Below are positions 38,440-47,033 of a stretch of DNA of 63,291 nt, in pieces. The notes below the pieces were generated by a model, which had not been told where the DNA came from, ran no database searches, and worked only from the letters and a program-made list of their open reading frames with translations. Made by a program: the position numbers and the translations under genes. Positions within the stretch are counted from its first letter, which is position 1. The number at the start of each line of letters is the position of its first letter. The DNA comes from an uncultured bacterium (GTDB lineage: Bacteria; Bacteroidota; Bacteroidia; Bacteroidales; Bacteroidaceae). The DNA lies in NCBI GenBank assembly GCA_905214625.1, contig CAJMMQ010000016.1:1-63291 (forward strand). Reading direction: 5' to 3'.

Positions 38440-38447
38440 TAAATTTG
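38440..38447 (+). promoter_or_regulatory. Possible -7 box TAAATTTG upstream of nadA
   Basis: A TAnnTTTG match inside the DnaA-box cluster, which would give nadA a leader of about 265 bases. No -33 element is seen, so this is weak. Confidence 0.3.
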
Positions 38448-38720
38448 CAGTCGGAGCGTAGAATTGTGGATAAGATGCCTTAACGCCTGACAGTCAGACA
38501 GAAGATATTAATGGCGTGTGTTGAAAACATATTACCACGGGTTGATAACGAAATAAGCAAATTTTCTGCAAGGAAGTTTTAAACATATCAACAGGATATC
38601 ATACAATTCATTCTCTTTTTTAAAAAAGGAAAAACAAAGAATAAGAATAATTATGTGTGTGTGGAAATGGTCAGCCGCAGCTGAACACGGCAAGCGCACA
38701 CGGCAAAAGAAACAGACACT

Positions 38721-39710
38721 ATGGTTAAAGAAGAATGGACAGAGAAGGGCTACATAGACGAGCCTGCTGACAACGGCACCGACCTGGCCGCTGAGATAAG
38801 AAGAATGTGCAAGGAGAAAGACGCCATAATTCTGGCTCACTACTATACCGACGGATCGGTGCAGCAGGTGGCCGACTTCATTGGCGACTCGCTGGCCCTG
38901 GCGCGCAAGGCTGCCAAGACCGACGCCAAGATAATAGTGATGTGCGGAGTTCACTTCATGGCCGAGACGTGCAAGATACTGTGCCCCGAGAAGCTGGTGC
39001 TCTGTCCCGACCTCAACGCCGGATGCTCGCTGGCCGACTCGTGCCGCGCCGAAGATCTCAGAAAGTTTAAGGAGGAGCACCCGGGCTACACCGTGGTGAG
39101 CTATGTAAACACAACGGCTGCCGTCAAGGCGCTTACCGACGTGGTTGTTACGAGCGGCAACGCAAAGAAGATAGTAGACCAGCTGCCTAAAGACGAGAAG
39201 ATAATCTTCGGGCCCGACCACAACCTTGGCAGCTATATCAATTCGGTTACGGGAAGAGAGATGCTGCTATGGAACGGCGGATGCCATGTTCACGAGCGCT
39301 TCTCGGCTCAGGCCATCGTGGAGATGAAGAAGGAACATCCCGAAGCCATCGTATTGGTTCATCCCGAATGTAAGGGTCCGGTTGTAAGGCTGGCCGACGT
39401 GGTAGGCTCAACGGCCGTGCTGCTCGACTATGCCGTGGCACATCCCGACAAGGAGTATATCGTGGCCACAGAGCCGGGCATACTGTTCGAGATGCAGCGC
39501 CAGTGCCCCGACACGCTGTTCCTGCCCGTGCCGCCCGAGGTTAGCGAAGGCTCGGCAGGCTGCTCTTGCAACGAGTGTGAATACATGAAGATGAACACCC
39601 TGCTGAAGGTTTACAACGCGCTGAAGCACGAGTGGCCCGCCGTAGACGTTCCTGCCGACATTGCGGCCGAGGCCGTTAAGCCGATAAACCGCATGCTGGA
39701 GATGAGCTAG
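38721..39710 (+). CDS. nadA: Quinolinate synthase
   Basis: A 329-residue cytoplasmic iron-sulfur enzyme that condenses iminoaspartate with dihydroxyacetone phosphate to quinolinate in NAD synthesis. Family landmarks are DAIILAHYYTDGSVQQVADF, GDSLALARKA, the cluster Cys regions NAGCSLADSC and GCSCNECEYMKMN, IIFGPDHNLGSYI, and VHPECKGPVVRLAD. Length is normal. nadB and nadC are not adjacent. It is the first gene to the right of the candidate origin, transcribed away from it. Confidence 0.96.
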   Translation: MVKEEWTEKGYIDEPADNGTDLAAEIRRMCKEKDAIILAHYYTDGSVQQVADFIGDSLALARKAAKTDAKIIVMCGVHFMAETCKILCPEKLVLCPDLNAGCSLADSCRAEDLRKFKEEHPGYTVVSYVNTTAAVKALTDVVVTSGNAKKIVDQLPKDEKIIFGPDHNLGSYINSVTGREMLLWNGGCHVHERFSAQAIVEMKKEHPEAIVLVHPECKGPVVRLADVVGSTAVLLDYAVAHPDKEYIVATEPGILFEMQRQCPDTLFLPVPPEVSEGSAGCSCNECEYMKMNTLLKVYNALKHEWPAVDVPADIAAEAVKPINRMLEMS

Positions 39711-39719
39711 AGATTGTTC

Positions 39720-39908
39720 ATAATTAAAAATTAAAAAGTAAAAATTAAAAGGCAGGGAAGAATGAAGGAATAATAAAAAACAGAAAACTTTAGCCGGCTA
39801 TATTCATGCAAGCCGCAAAGCCGTTAATTTCCTGACATTCCGTTCTTTCCCGCCTTTTAATTTTTACTCCTTAATTTTTTAATTTTTACTTTTTAATTTT
39901 TAATTCTA
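39720..39908. repeat. AT-rich inverted repeat block
   Basis: TTAAAAATTAAAAAGTAAAA at about 39724 and its complement (TTTTTAATTTTTACTTTTTAA-type sequence) at 39857-39905 flank a central non-repetitive stretch. The same motif is found at 22741-22797. It lies between nadA and the glycosyltransferase gene and could form a weak termination hairpin. Confidence 0.5.
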
Positions 39909-39916
39909 AATATTCC

Positions 39917-41032
39917 GTGCGTATATTATTAATTGGTGAGGCAAGCTATCTGCACAACACGCTGAAGAATGGACTTATTGAGGCCGGGCACAGCGTTAAG
40001 CTGATGTCTGACGGCAACAACTGGCACAACTCTCCGCGGGACATAGACCTGAGAAGGGATATGCGATGGGGAAAACTTAGCGGACTGAAGGTGTTGTGGC
40101 AGCTCGTAAGACATTACAGAAGTCTTGTAGGCAACGACGTTGTACAGATACACAACTATCAGTTTGTGCCGCTGAAGATGCGGTGGAACGAGCTTGTGCT
40201 GCGCTTTCTGAAACGCCATAACCGGTGCGTGGTGAAAGGCTGCGTAGGCGACGACACGCTGATATTTAGGCGGCAGGCTGAAGGAGTGCCCGAATATTCT
40301 GACACATATTGGGACGGCCGCCGGCAGAACATTGAGCTTAACAGAGAGCGCACGGCCGAACAGGAGCTGCCGGAGATAGTAAGCTGCTGCGCCTTTGCCA
40401 ACAATGAGGCCGACGCACTGGTGCCGTGCCTGTATGAATATTATCTCTGCTACGACATTTCAGACTATCATGATAAACTTCATTATATTCCGTTGCCTAT
40501 TGAAATTCCGGCCGTAACTGAAGCAAGACATATAAGTGAAGACCGGCCTTTGAGGGTGCTCGTCGGCATACAGCCCAAGCGCGACTATATGAAGGGTGCG
40601 GCCTACATAGGCAGTATGGTTGGGCAGGTGGCGCGTGAAAACCCCGGAAAGATTGAGGTTAAGACAGTTGAGGGCGTGCCCTACGACGAATATTGCCGTA
40701 TGCTCGGCGAGGCCGACGTGCTTGTAGACCAGCTTTACAGCTACACTCCGTCTATGAATGCTCTTGCAGCCATGGCCCGCGGAACGGTGGTTATTGGCGG
40801 CGGCGAGGAAGAGTTCTACAGGTTTATTGGCGAACAGGAGCTGCGCCCTATAATAAACGTACGTCCAGGACGCGACGACGAAAACATCGGCACGCTGCGC
40901 CGGACACTTACCGACCGTGGCAAAATAGAGGAAATGTCGCGCCAGAGCATAGCTTTCGTAAGGAAATATCACGACTACAGAGCTGTGGCGCAACAATATA
41001 TAAGACTGTATAAATCGCTGTTGGATAAGTAA
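39917..41032 (+). CDS. Glycosyltransferase (GT-B fold, family 1/4-like)
   Basis: A 371-residue cytoplasmic protein with a GTG start (reading MRILLIGEASYLHNTLKNGL). The N-terminal Rossmann half has the GEAS and HNTL donor-side motifs; the C-terminal half holds VLVGIQPKRDYMKGA, YCRMLGEADVLVDQLYSYTP and NALAAMARGTVVIGGGEEEF, where the acidic EE lies at the usual nucleotide-sugar site of GT-B enzymes. It probably transfers a sugar in surface polysaccharide or glycoprotein assembly. It stands alone between nadA and the HAD gene. Donor and acceptor cannot be read from sequence. Confidence 0.8.
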   Translation: MRILLIGEASYLHNTLKNGLIEAGHSVKLMSDGNNWHNSPRDIDLRRDMRWGKLSGLKVLWQLVRHYRSLVGNDVVQIHNYQFVPLKMRWNELVLRFLKRHNRCVVKGCVGDDTLIFRRQAEGVPEYSDTYWDGRRQNIELNRERTAEQELPEIVSCCAFANNEADALVPCLYEYYLCYDISDYHDKLHYIPLPIEIPAVTEARHISEDRPLRVLVGIQPKRDYMKGAAYIGSMVGQVARENPGKIEVKTVEGVPYDEYCRMLGEADVLVDQLYSYTPSMNALAAMARGTVVIGGGEEEFYRFIGEQELRPIINVRPGRDDENIGTLRRTLTDRGKIEEMSRQSIAFVRKYHDYRAVAQQYIRLYKSLLDK

Positions 41033-41040
41033 AAACAGCA

Positions 41041-41235
41041 TTTTTCATTTTGCATTGCACTCGGCTTGCACTATCTTTTAATAAAATAGGCTTCGCCTCG
41101 GCAATACAAAAATATTGTTTTTCATTTTGCATTGCACTCTGCTTGCACTATCTTTTAATAAAATAGGCTTCGCCTCGGCAATGCAAAAATATTGTTTTTC
41201 ATTTTGTATTGCACTCTGCTTGCACTATCTTTGCA
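41041..41235. repeat. 77-bp tandem repeat (three copies, last one partial)
   Basis: The unit starting TTTTTCATTTTGCATTGCAC begins at 41041, 41118 and 41195, exactly 77 bases apart. Copies 1 and 2 continue through AATAGGCTTCGCCTCGGCAAT; copy 3 diverges after CACTATCTTTG. In the third copy the unit contains a complete promoter; in copies 1 and 2 the -7 box reads TATCTTTT. It is too long and too few for a CRISPR array. Confidence 0.9.
41203..41233 (+). promoter_or_regulatory. Promoter of the HAD phosphatase gene, TTTG-N19-TATCTTTG
   Basis: TTTG at 41203-41206, 19 bases, then TATCTTTG at 41226-41233 is an exact Bacteroidetes promoter. It is the last copy of the 77-bp repeat. The predicted start of transcription is about 25 bases before the ATG at 41264, which fixes the gene start. 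Confidence 0.8.
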
Positions 41236-41263
41236 AATTGAAAGGATAATTTCAGGAACAAAT

Positions 41264-42046
41264 ATGATTAAAGCTTTATTTTTCGACATAGACGGAACGC
41301 TCGTTAGCTTCAACACACACGAGATTCCACAGACAACAATAGAGGCTCTTGAACAGGCAAAACATAATGGCGTTAAGGTGTATATCTCTACGGGACGGCC
41401 CGTAAAGCTGATAAACAACCTTAATGCGATAGAGCATCTTATCGACGGATATATAACCACAAACGGTGCCTACAGCTATATTGGCAACACGGTGGTTAGC
41501 TGCGTAGACATTCCTGTTGAAGACGTGCGAACGATGATACGGCTGGCCGATGAGATGAATTTTGCCGCCATGGTGGTTGGCGAAAAAGACCTTACGGTGT
41601 ATAACCCCAACGATATGGTTGACAAGGTTTTCCGCCAGCTGCTCAACGTCAGCGACCTTGGCGAGGACATAAGCATAGACACGGTGATGAGTCAGCCCGT
41701 ACTCCAGCTTACGCCGATAATAGACGAGCGGCAGGAGCGCGACATAATGCCGCTAATGCCCCACTGCATAGCTGCGCGGTGGTATCCTGCTTTTGCTGAC
41801 ATTACGGCCCGCGGAGCCGACAAGGGCAAGGCTCTGGCAAGGATAGCCGGATATCTTGGCATGGACATAAGCGAGACTATGGCCTTTGGCGACGGCGGCA
41901 ACGACAAGTCGATAATAAGCGCGGCGGGCATAGGCGTGGCCATGGGCAATGCCGTTGACGATGTTAAGGCGCTGGCTTCTTATGTAACCGACCATGTTGA
42001 CCATGACGGCGTGAGCAAGGCCCTGCGCCATTTCGGCATAATATAA
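41264..42046 (+). CDS. HAD-superfamily phosphatase, Cof type
   Basis: A 260-residue cytoplasmic hydrolase of the HAD IIB (Cof) group. Motif I is FFDIDGTLVSF at the N-terminus, motif II is VYISTGRP, and motif IV is AFGDGGNDKSIISAAGIGVA with VKALASYVTDHVDHDGVSKA after it, the classic Cof end. Such enzymes dephosphorylate sugar phosphates, phosphorylated cofactors or flavin precursors. I start at ATG 41264 because of the promoter just upstream; the longer frame has no support. Followed by a strong terminator. Confidence 0.92.
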   Translation: MIKALFFDIDGTLVSFNTHEIPQTTIEALEQAKHNGVKVYISTGRPVKLINNLNAIEHLIDGYITTNGAYSYIGNTVVSCVDIPVEDVRTMIRLADEMNFAAMVVGEKDLTVYNPNDMVDKVFRQLLNVSDLGEDISIDTVMSQPVLQLTPIIDERQERDIMPLMPHCIAARWYPAFADITARGADKGKALARIAGYLGMDISETMAFGDGGNDKSIISAAGIGVAMGNAVDDVKALASYVTDHVDHDGVSKALRHFGII

Positions 42047-42110
42047 TAATGATATAAGGTGTTTAAAATTTTATTTGGAATATATACCGCATATTTTGTT
42101 TTAAACCGTT

Positions 42111-42150
42111 AACGGCCCTGTTGCGCTCAGTAACAGGGCCGTTTCTTATT
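42111..42150 (+). terminator. Intrinsic terminator after the HAD gene
   Basis: AACGGCCCTGTT (42111-42122) pairs perfectly with AACAGGGCCGTT (42132-42143), followed by TCTTATT. It is 64 bases past the HAD stop and separates it from the fimbrillin locus. Confidence 0.85.
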
Positions 42151-42429
42151 AAAAAGTGGCCCGGTTTTTATTCTTAAATCAAAATATAAGTTATTTAAGT
42201 TAAACCATGTTCGGCCTGATAATCTCTATTTTGGTTAAACAGCAATATATTCAGTTAAATGTTTACGTAGGTATTAACATTACGTAAATGCGGATGGAAC
42301 ACATAAAAATTAAAGCAGAAAAGCGGCTGTTGTACCGAATATAGTATGAAAGCATATTTATGTAAATGTGTTTTACCCCGTTATTTTACCTAAATCTATA
42401 AATTTTTTGGTTTGTGAACCATTGTGAAC
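42151..42429. other. AT-rich spacer before the fimbrillin locus
   Basis: About 280 bases with no open frame I can support. It contains TTAACATTACGTAAATG-type AT-rich DNA and leads to a promoter at 42430-42460. It may hold binding sites controlling the surface-protein locus, but I see no clear repeat. Confidence 0.4.
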
Positions 42430-42460
42430 TTGTTTTGCGTTTGCATTTAGCTTATCTTTG
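42430..42460 (+). promoter_or_regulatory. Promoter of the fimbrillin locus, TTG-N20-TATCTTTG
   Basis: TTG (42430-42432), a 20-base spacer and TATCTTTG (42453-42460) match the Bacteroidetes consensus, 40 bases before the ATG at 42500. No comparable promoter precedes the genes downstream, so it may drive several of them. Confidence 0.7.
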
Positions 42461-42499
42461 CAATCACAAACTATATAACCTTTTTTAAGACGGTTGGGT

Positions 42500-43420
42500 A
42501 TGATTAAGAAAAAAAAATTAATTTGGTTGGCTGCGGCTCTTTCGCTCTGCGTATGTTCTTCGTGCGACAAAAACGGGCAGCAGGAAGAAATTGAACCGTC
42601 TGCGCCAAAAGCCATACCGATAAACATCAGCACCACGGTGACAGGCATTGACGGCACCCGCGCCACCGACTATGCATTTGAGGCAGGCGACAAGATTGGC
42701 CTGTTTGTGGTTAACAGCAACGCCGACGGAACATCGGGCACGCTCATGGCGCAGGGCAACCATGTTGACAACATGAGGTTTACGTACAGCGGAACGTGGA
42801 CTCCCGACGAGCAGATTTACTGGAAAGACGAGACAACACGCGCCGACTTCTACCTCTATTATCCCTACACTACGTCGGTGGCATCGGTAAGCGCAATGCC
42901 GTTCAGCACCATGGCCGACCAGAGCAGCCTGAGTGCATATAAAGCGTCAGACCTGCTTGTAGGAATAACAAAAGGCATTGCGCCTACAGAAGCAGCCGTG
43001 AGAATAACGGCGTCGCACGTGATGAGCCAGATGCTGATAACGTTAGTGGCCGGCAACGGATTTACTGAAGAGAGCCTGGCTAAGGCCGACGTGTCGGTTA
43101 AGATTAACGGAATAAAGACACAGAGCACGGTTAACCTTGCCACAAAAGCCGTTACGCCGGCCGGAACAGCCACAGGCATAACACCGCTGAAAGAAGACGG
43201 CAGCTATAAGGCTCTGATAGTGCCGCAGAGCGTGGCAGAAGGCAACCTGATAACCGTAACCGTAGACGGCCGCGACTATAACCTGAAAAAGGCGTTCACC
43301 TTTGAGAGCGGCAAGCGCCACAAGTTTACCGTTACGCTGAGCAAGACCAGCAACGGCATAAACGTTACTATTGACCAGTGGGAAGACGACGGAACAGACA
43401 ATGGCGGAACGGCAGAATAG
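42500..43420 (+). CDS. Fimbrillin-family lipoprotein (Mfa_like_1 type)
   Basis: A 306-residue lipoprotein with lipobox VCSSC (Cys about 22) followed by DKNGQQEE. The body has the fimbrillin signature: TRATDYAFEAGDKIGLFVVN, then FYLYYPYTTSVASVSAMPFS, then ITASHVMSQMLITLVAGNGF, then LIVPQSVAEGNLITVTVDGR. These proteins polymerise or sit as adhesive surface subunits after export through the lipoprotein route. It is the first gene of the surface-protein locus with its own promoter; the next gene starts 64 bases later. Start chosen at ATG 42500 over a TTG two codons upstream. Confidence 0.88.
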   Translation: MIKKKKLIWLAAALSLCVCSSCDKNGQQEEIEPSAPKAIPINISTTVTGIDGTRATDYAFEAGDKIGLFVVNSNADGTSGTLMAQGNHVDNMRFTYSGTWTPDEQIYWKDETTRADFYLYYPYTTSVASVSAMPFSTMADQSSLSAYKASDLLVGITKGIAPTEAAVRITASHVMSQMLITLVAGNGFTEESLAKADVSVKINGIKTQSTVNLATKAVTPAGTATGITPLKEDGSYKALIVPQSVAEGNLITVTVDGRDYNLKKAFTFESGKRHKFTVTLSKTSNGINVTIDQWEDDGTDNGGTAE

Positions 43421-43484
43421 TATTTCTGGTCGGTTGTACTAATGTAGCATGTAGAAAAATTAACGCCATTAAATAAGTCTGCAG

Positions 43485-46400
43485 ATGAATACCATAAAAA
43501 GCAACCAATACAAACTTTTAATATATATAATCACAGTCTGTCATTTATTGGCAGGCTGTTCTGACGATCTTTTCGGCGGAGACGAAAGCCGCGGCAGCGG
43601 CAACCGCATAACACTGTCGGGCGAAATTGACCAGCTGGCGGTTACGAGAGTAAACGACAGCGGGTTTGCCGACGGCGACGTGATGGGCGTGTATATTGTC
43701 GACTATAACGGCAACACGCCCGGAACTCTGCAGCCGAGCGGCAACAGGGCAGACAACGTGCGCCATACATACGACGCCGCCAACGCCAAATGGAACTCTG
43801 CCTACGACATCTACTGGAAAGACGACCACACACATTGACGTCTACGGATACTATCCCTTCGGCAGTCCGGAGAGCATAGACGCCTACCCGTTCACCGTGG
43901 AGCGCGACCAGAGCAAGCCTTCGGAGGACGGCGTGATGGGCGGATATGAGGCCAGCGACTTTCTGTGGGGAAAGGTGGCCGACGTGGCCCCGACTGACAG
44001 GGTAATACGTCTGCCCATGGCCCACCGCATGGCCAACGCCCGCGTAACACTTACCGAGGGCACAGGCTTTGCCGACGGAGAATGGGAGCAGACAGAACGC
44101 ACTGTGCTCGTTGCCAACCTGATACGAGGGGCAAGGATAAATCTTAACGACGGAACGGTGAAAGCCAAAGGCAGCGTAGAGCCTACGGCCACAGTGCCTG
44201 CAAGAGTAGGCGACGAGTGGCGCGCCATAGTTGTGCCTCAGACAGTAGCGGCAGGCACAACGCTGTTCACTATAACCGTGGGCGGCATACCTTATAAGTT
44301 CAGCAAGAACGAGGCGTTTACGTATACGGCAGGAAAGATGAGCAACTTCACAATCCGTGTTGACAAGAAAGCCGAAACAGGACAATACACTCTTACGCTC
44401 GTCAACGAGAGCATCACGCCATGGGAGAGCGACCTCGTAAGCCACGACGCCGAAGGCAAGGCGTATATTGTGATAAACACGACACGCGGACATCTTAAAA
44501 GTTCTATAATTGCTGCCAACAAAGACTACACAAAGCTGAAAAACCTGAAGATAACAGGAGAGATAGACGCAACAGATTTTGAGTTTATGAGAAATGAGAT
44601 GACTCAGCTCGAGGCGTTGAATTTGAAGGATGTAAATGTGTATGGATTTTTTAATTATCAAGAATGGGATAATTCTTTTGATAATGAAGAAAAAGAGGGA
44701 ATAATACCTATTGATGCAATGGCAGGTAAGTCTTCTTTATTATATCTTGTGCTTCCTGATAAACTTGAAGCTATTGCTGGACATGCATTTGAAATTTGTT
44801 CAAATTTAACAGGTTCTTTAATAATTCCTGAAGGAGTAACGAGAATTGGAGAAAGCGCATTTTCTGGATGTAGTAGCATAAGAGGAAGTTTATCATTACC
44901 AAGTACTTTAAAATATATTTCTAGTTTCGCATTTAATAATTGTGATTTTACATGTGAATTAGTTCTTTCAAGTGTATTAAAATATATTGGAAAATCTTGT
45001 TTTGCATATAATAAAGGATTTTACGGAAATTTAATTTTACCAGATGAGTTAGAGTTTATTGGAATAAGTGCTTTTGAATATTGTACAGAATTCAAAGGAG
45101 ATCTTAAGATTCCACAAAAAATAACGACAATAAATAATTGTGCTTTTAATAGTACAGGATTTGATGGTACGCTTTATTTACCTGATGGTATAACAAAAAT
45201 AGATGAAGGAGCATTTGGCGGTTCTAAATTTAAAGGAGCGTTGATATTACCAAAAAATCTTACAATTATTGGTGGAAGTGCATTTGCTAATTGTCAATTT
45301 TCAGGAGAATTAAAACTTCCTGAGACTCTGATTTCTATGGGAAATGCTGTTTTTGGAAATTGTTCTAAGTTAATGGGAACTGTTAAAATTCCAGATGGTA
45401 TATCTGTTATAGGAGCAAATATGTTTCAAGGTTGCCAAAATATTGAGGGAATAATCATACCAAAAAATGTTGAAAGTATCCGCCAAAATGCTTTTTTAAA
45501 TTGCTTCGGCATAGGCTCTATCGTATGTGAAGGAGACATTCCGCCTTATGTAGCCAGCGGTGCTTTCGACGGCGTGCCAAAGGATAACTTTACGGTTGAA
45601 GTGCCTGAATCGGCTGTTCCACAATATCAGACAGCAACCGGCTGGAATGAGTTTAAACGCATTGCCGCCCATCATGAGCTGGTATGCCGTCCGTCTACGG
45701 TATGCGCACTGAACAACGGACACACGCAGACATTGGTGCTGGATGCCGAAGGCGAATGGGAAGTGGAGAGCAAGCCCGACTGGTGTGAGCTGTCGCCATC
45801 GAGCGGCAACGGCAAGACGGAAGTGACTATAAGTATAAATACTTTGTCGAAAGGTGCTGGCAACAGAACCGGCGAAGTGGTGTTTAAGCTGAAAGACGAA
45901 GAATATACCAATACGTGCAACGTAAGTCAGTATGACTATATTTACGGTGAAGACGAGTGGCTGACGTTGCAGAAGGCAACACGAGGCAACAACGGCGGAA
46001 TAAACGTTGTGATTATAGGCGACGGATTCGATGCCAAGGACATTGCCGAAGGCGACTGTCTTCCTGCCCTGAAAGAGGCTGCGCAATATCTTATAACCGT
46101 AGAGCCGTATAAGACATATTCAAAATACTTTAACATCTACATAGCTTTTGCCATGTCTAACGAGAGCGGCATAGGCACTGTGAACACCATACGCTACAAC
46201 CGCTTCGGCACAACGTTTACCGGCGGCTCAGGATTAAGTGCCGACTATGACGAGATATTCAGCTATGCTCTTAATGCACCGACCGTAAATCAGAACAACT
46301 TGAATCAGACGCTGATAATAATTGTGCCAAACACTACCGAATACGGAGGCATAACGCAGATGTGGGAAGACGGCTCGGCCATAGCAATCTGTCCGCGCAG

Positions 46401-46971
46401 CACAGACGCATATCCTTACGACTCGCGTGGAGTTGTGCAGCATGAGGCAGGAGGCCATGCCTTCGGAAAGCTTGGCGATGAGTACATATATCACAATGCC
46501 TTTATTGACGCATGCCATTGTATGTGTTGCTCTCATGTGGATGCTATTAATTGGGCTAAGTCGCTCGGTTGGTACGACAACCTGTCGCTCACGGGCAAGA
46601 TGCACGAAGTGCCCTGGAGCCATCTTATATTCGACAGCCGCTACAGCGACATAGTAGACATCTACGAAGGCGGATTCATGCACAACCGCGGAGTGTTCCG
46701 CTCGGAGCAGAACTCGTGCATGAACAACGACATACCATACTACAGCACCATAAGCCGCGAGAGCATAGTAAGGCGCATAAAGAAGTATGCCGGCGAGACA
46801 TTCTCGTTTGAGGACTTTGTAGCCAACGACAAGACAGACGCAAGCAACGCAGTAAGCGCCACACGCGGCACAGGCTCAACATCGACATATAGCGGCCGCC
46901 AGATGCCGCCCAAGATACATAAGGGCAGTCCGCTGAAGAATATAAGGAAAGCGCGCAGACACAGACGCTGA
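43485..46971 (+). pseudogene. Frameshifted fimbrillin-LRR-BACON-M64 lipoprotein (possibly phase-variable)
   Basis: A paralogue of the gene at 47034. The first frame (43485-43838) gives a lipoprotein start (LLAGCSDDLF) and 117 residues ending at KDDHTH; the reading then continues in another frame (IDVYGYYPFGSPES) to 46971. At 43829-43836 the DNA reads CACACACA; one more CA unit would restore the whole frame (about 1162 residues). Domains in order are fimbrillin-like, BspA-type LRR_5 repeats (about 44700-45500, very AT-rich), BACON (about 45670-45940) and an M64-like metallopeptidase (QHEAGGHAFGKLGDEYIYH, about 46430-46490). A sequencing error, a true pseudogene and slipped-strand phase variation would all look like this. 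Confidence 0.8.
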
Positions 46972-47033
46972 CCACGCCTTGATCTATCAGACATACAGCT
47001 AAAATCTGAAATAAATGATAAAAACATAAAATT

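Larger units (their letters stand above)
37956..38656. other. Candidate chromosomal replication origin (DnaA-box cluster)
   Basis: In 700 non-coding bases there is one perfect DnaA consensus TTATCCACA (38465-38473, minus) and three TTATCAACA (38012-38020 plus; 38276-38284 and 38288-38296 minus). Others are close: TTTTCCACA (38300-38308, minus), TTTTCAACA (37956-37964, 38401-38409 plus; 38519-38527 minus), ATATCAACA (38021-38029, 38367-38375, 38585-38593) and TTATCAACC (38540-38548, minus). AT-rich tracts at 38421-38446 and 38615-38660 could serve as unwinding elements. Genes are all plus from 36421 to 60432 and all minus from 942 to 23686, as expected around an origin. dnaA itself is not in the window, which is common in this phylum. 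Confidence 0.65.

Noticed and set aside
41041..41235. Tandem repeat considered as a CRISPR array
   Set aside because: Whole 77-bp units repeat without unique spacers, and no cas genes are near.
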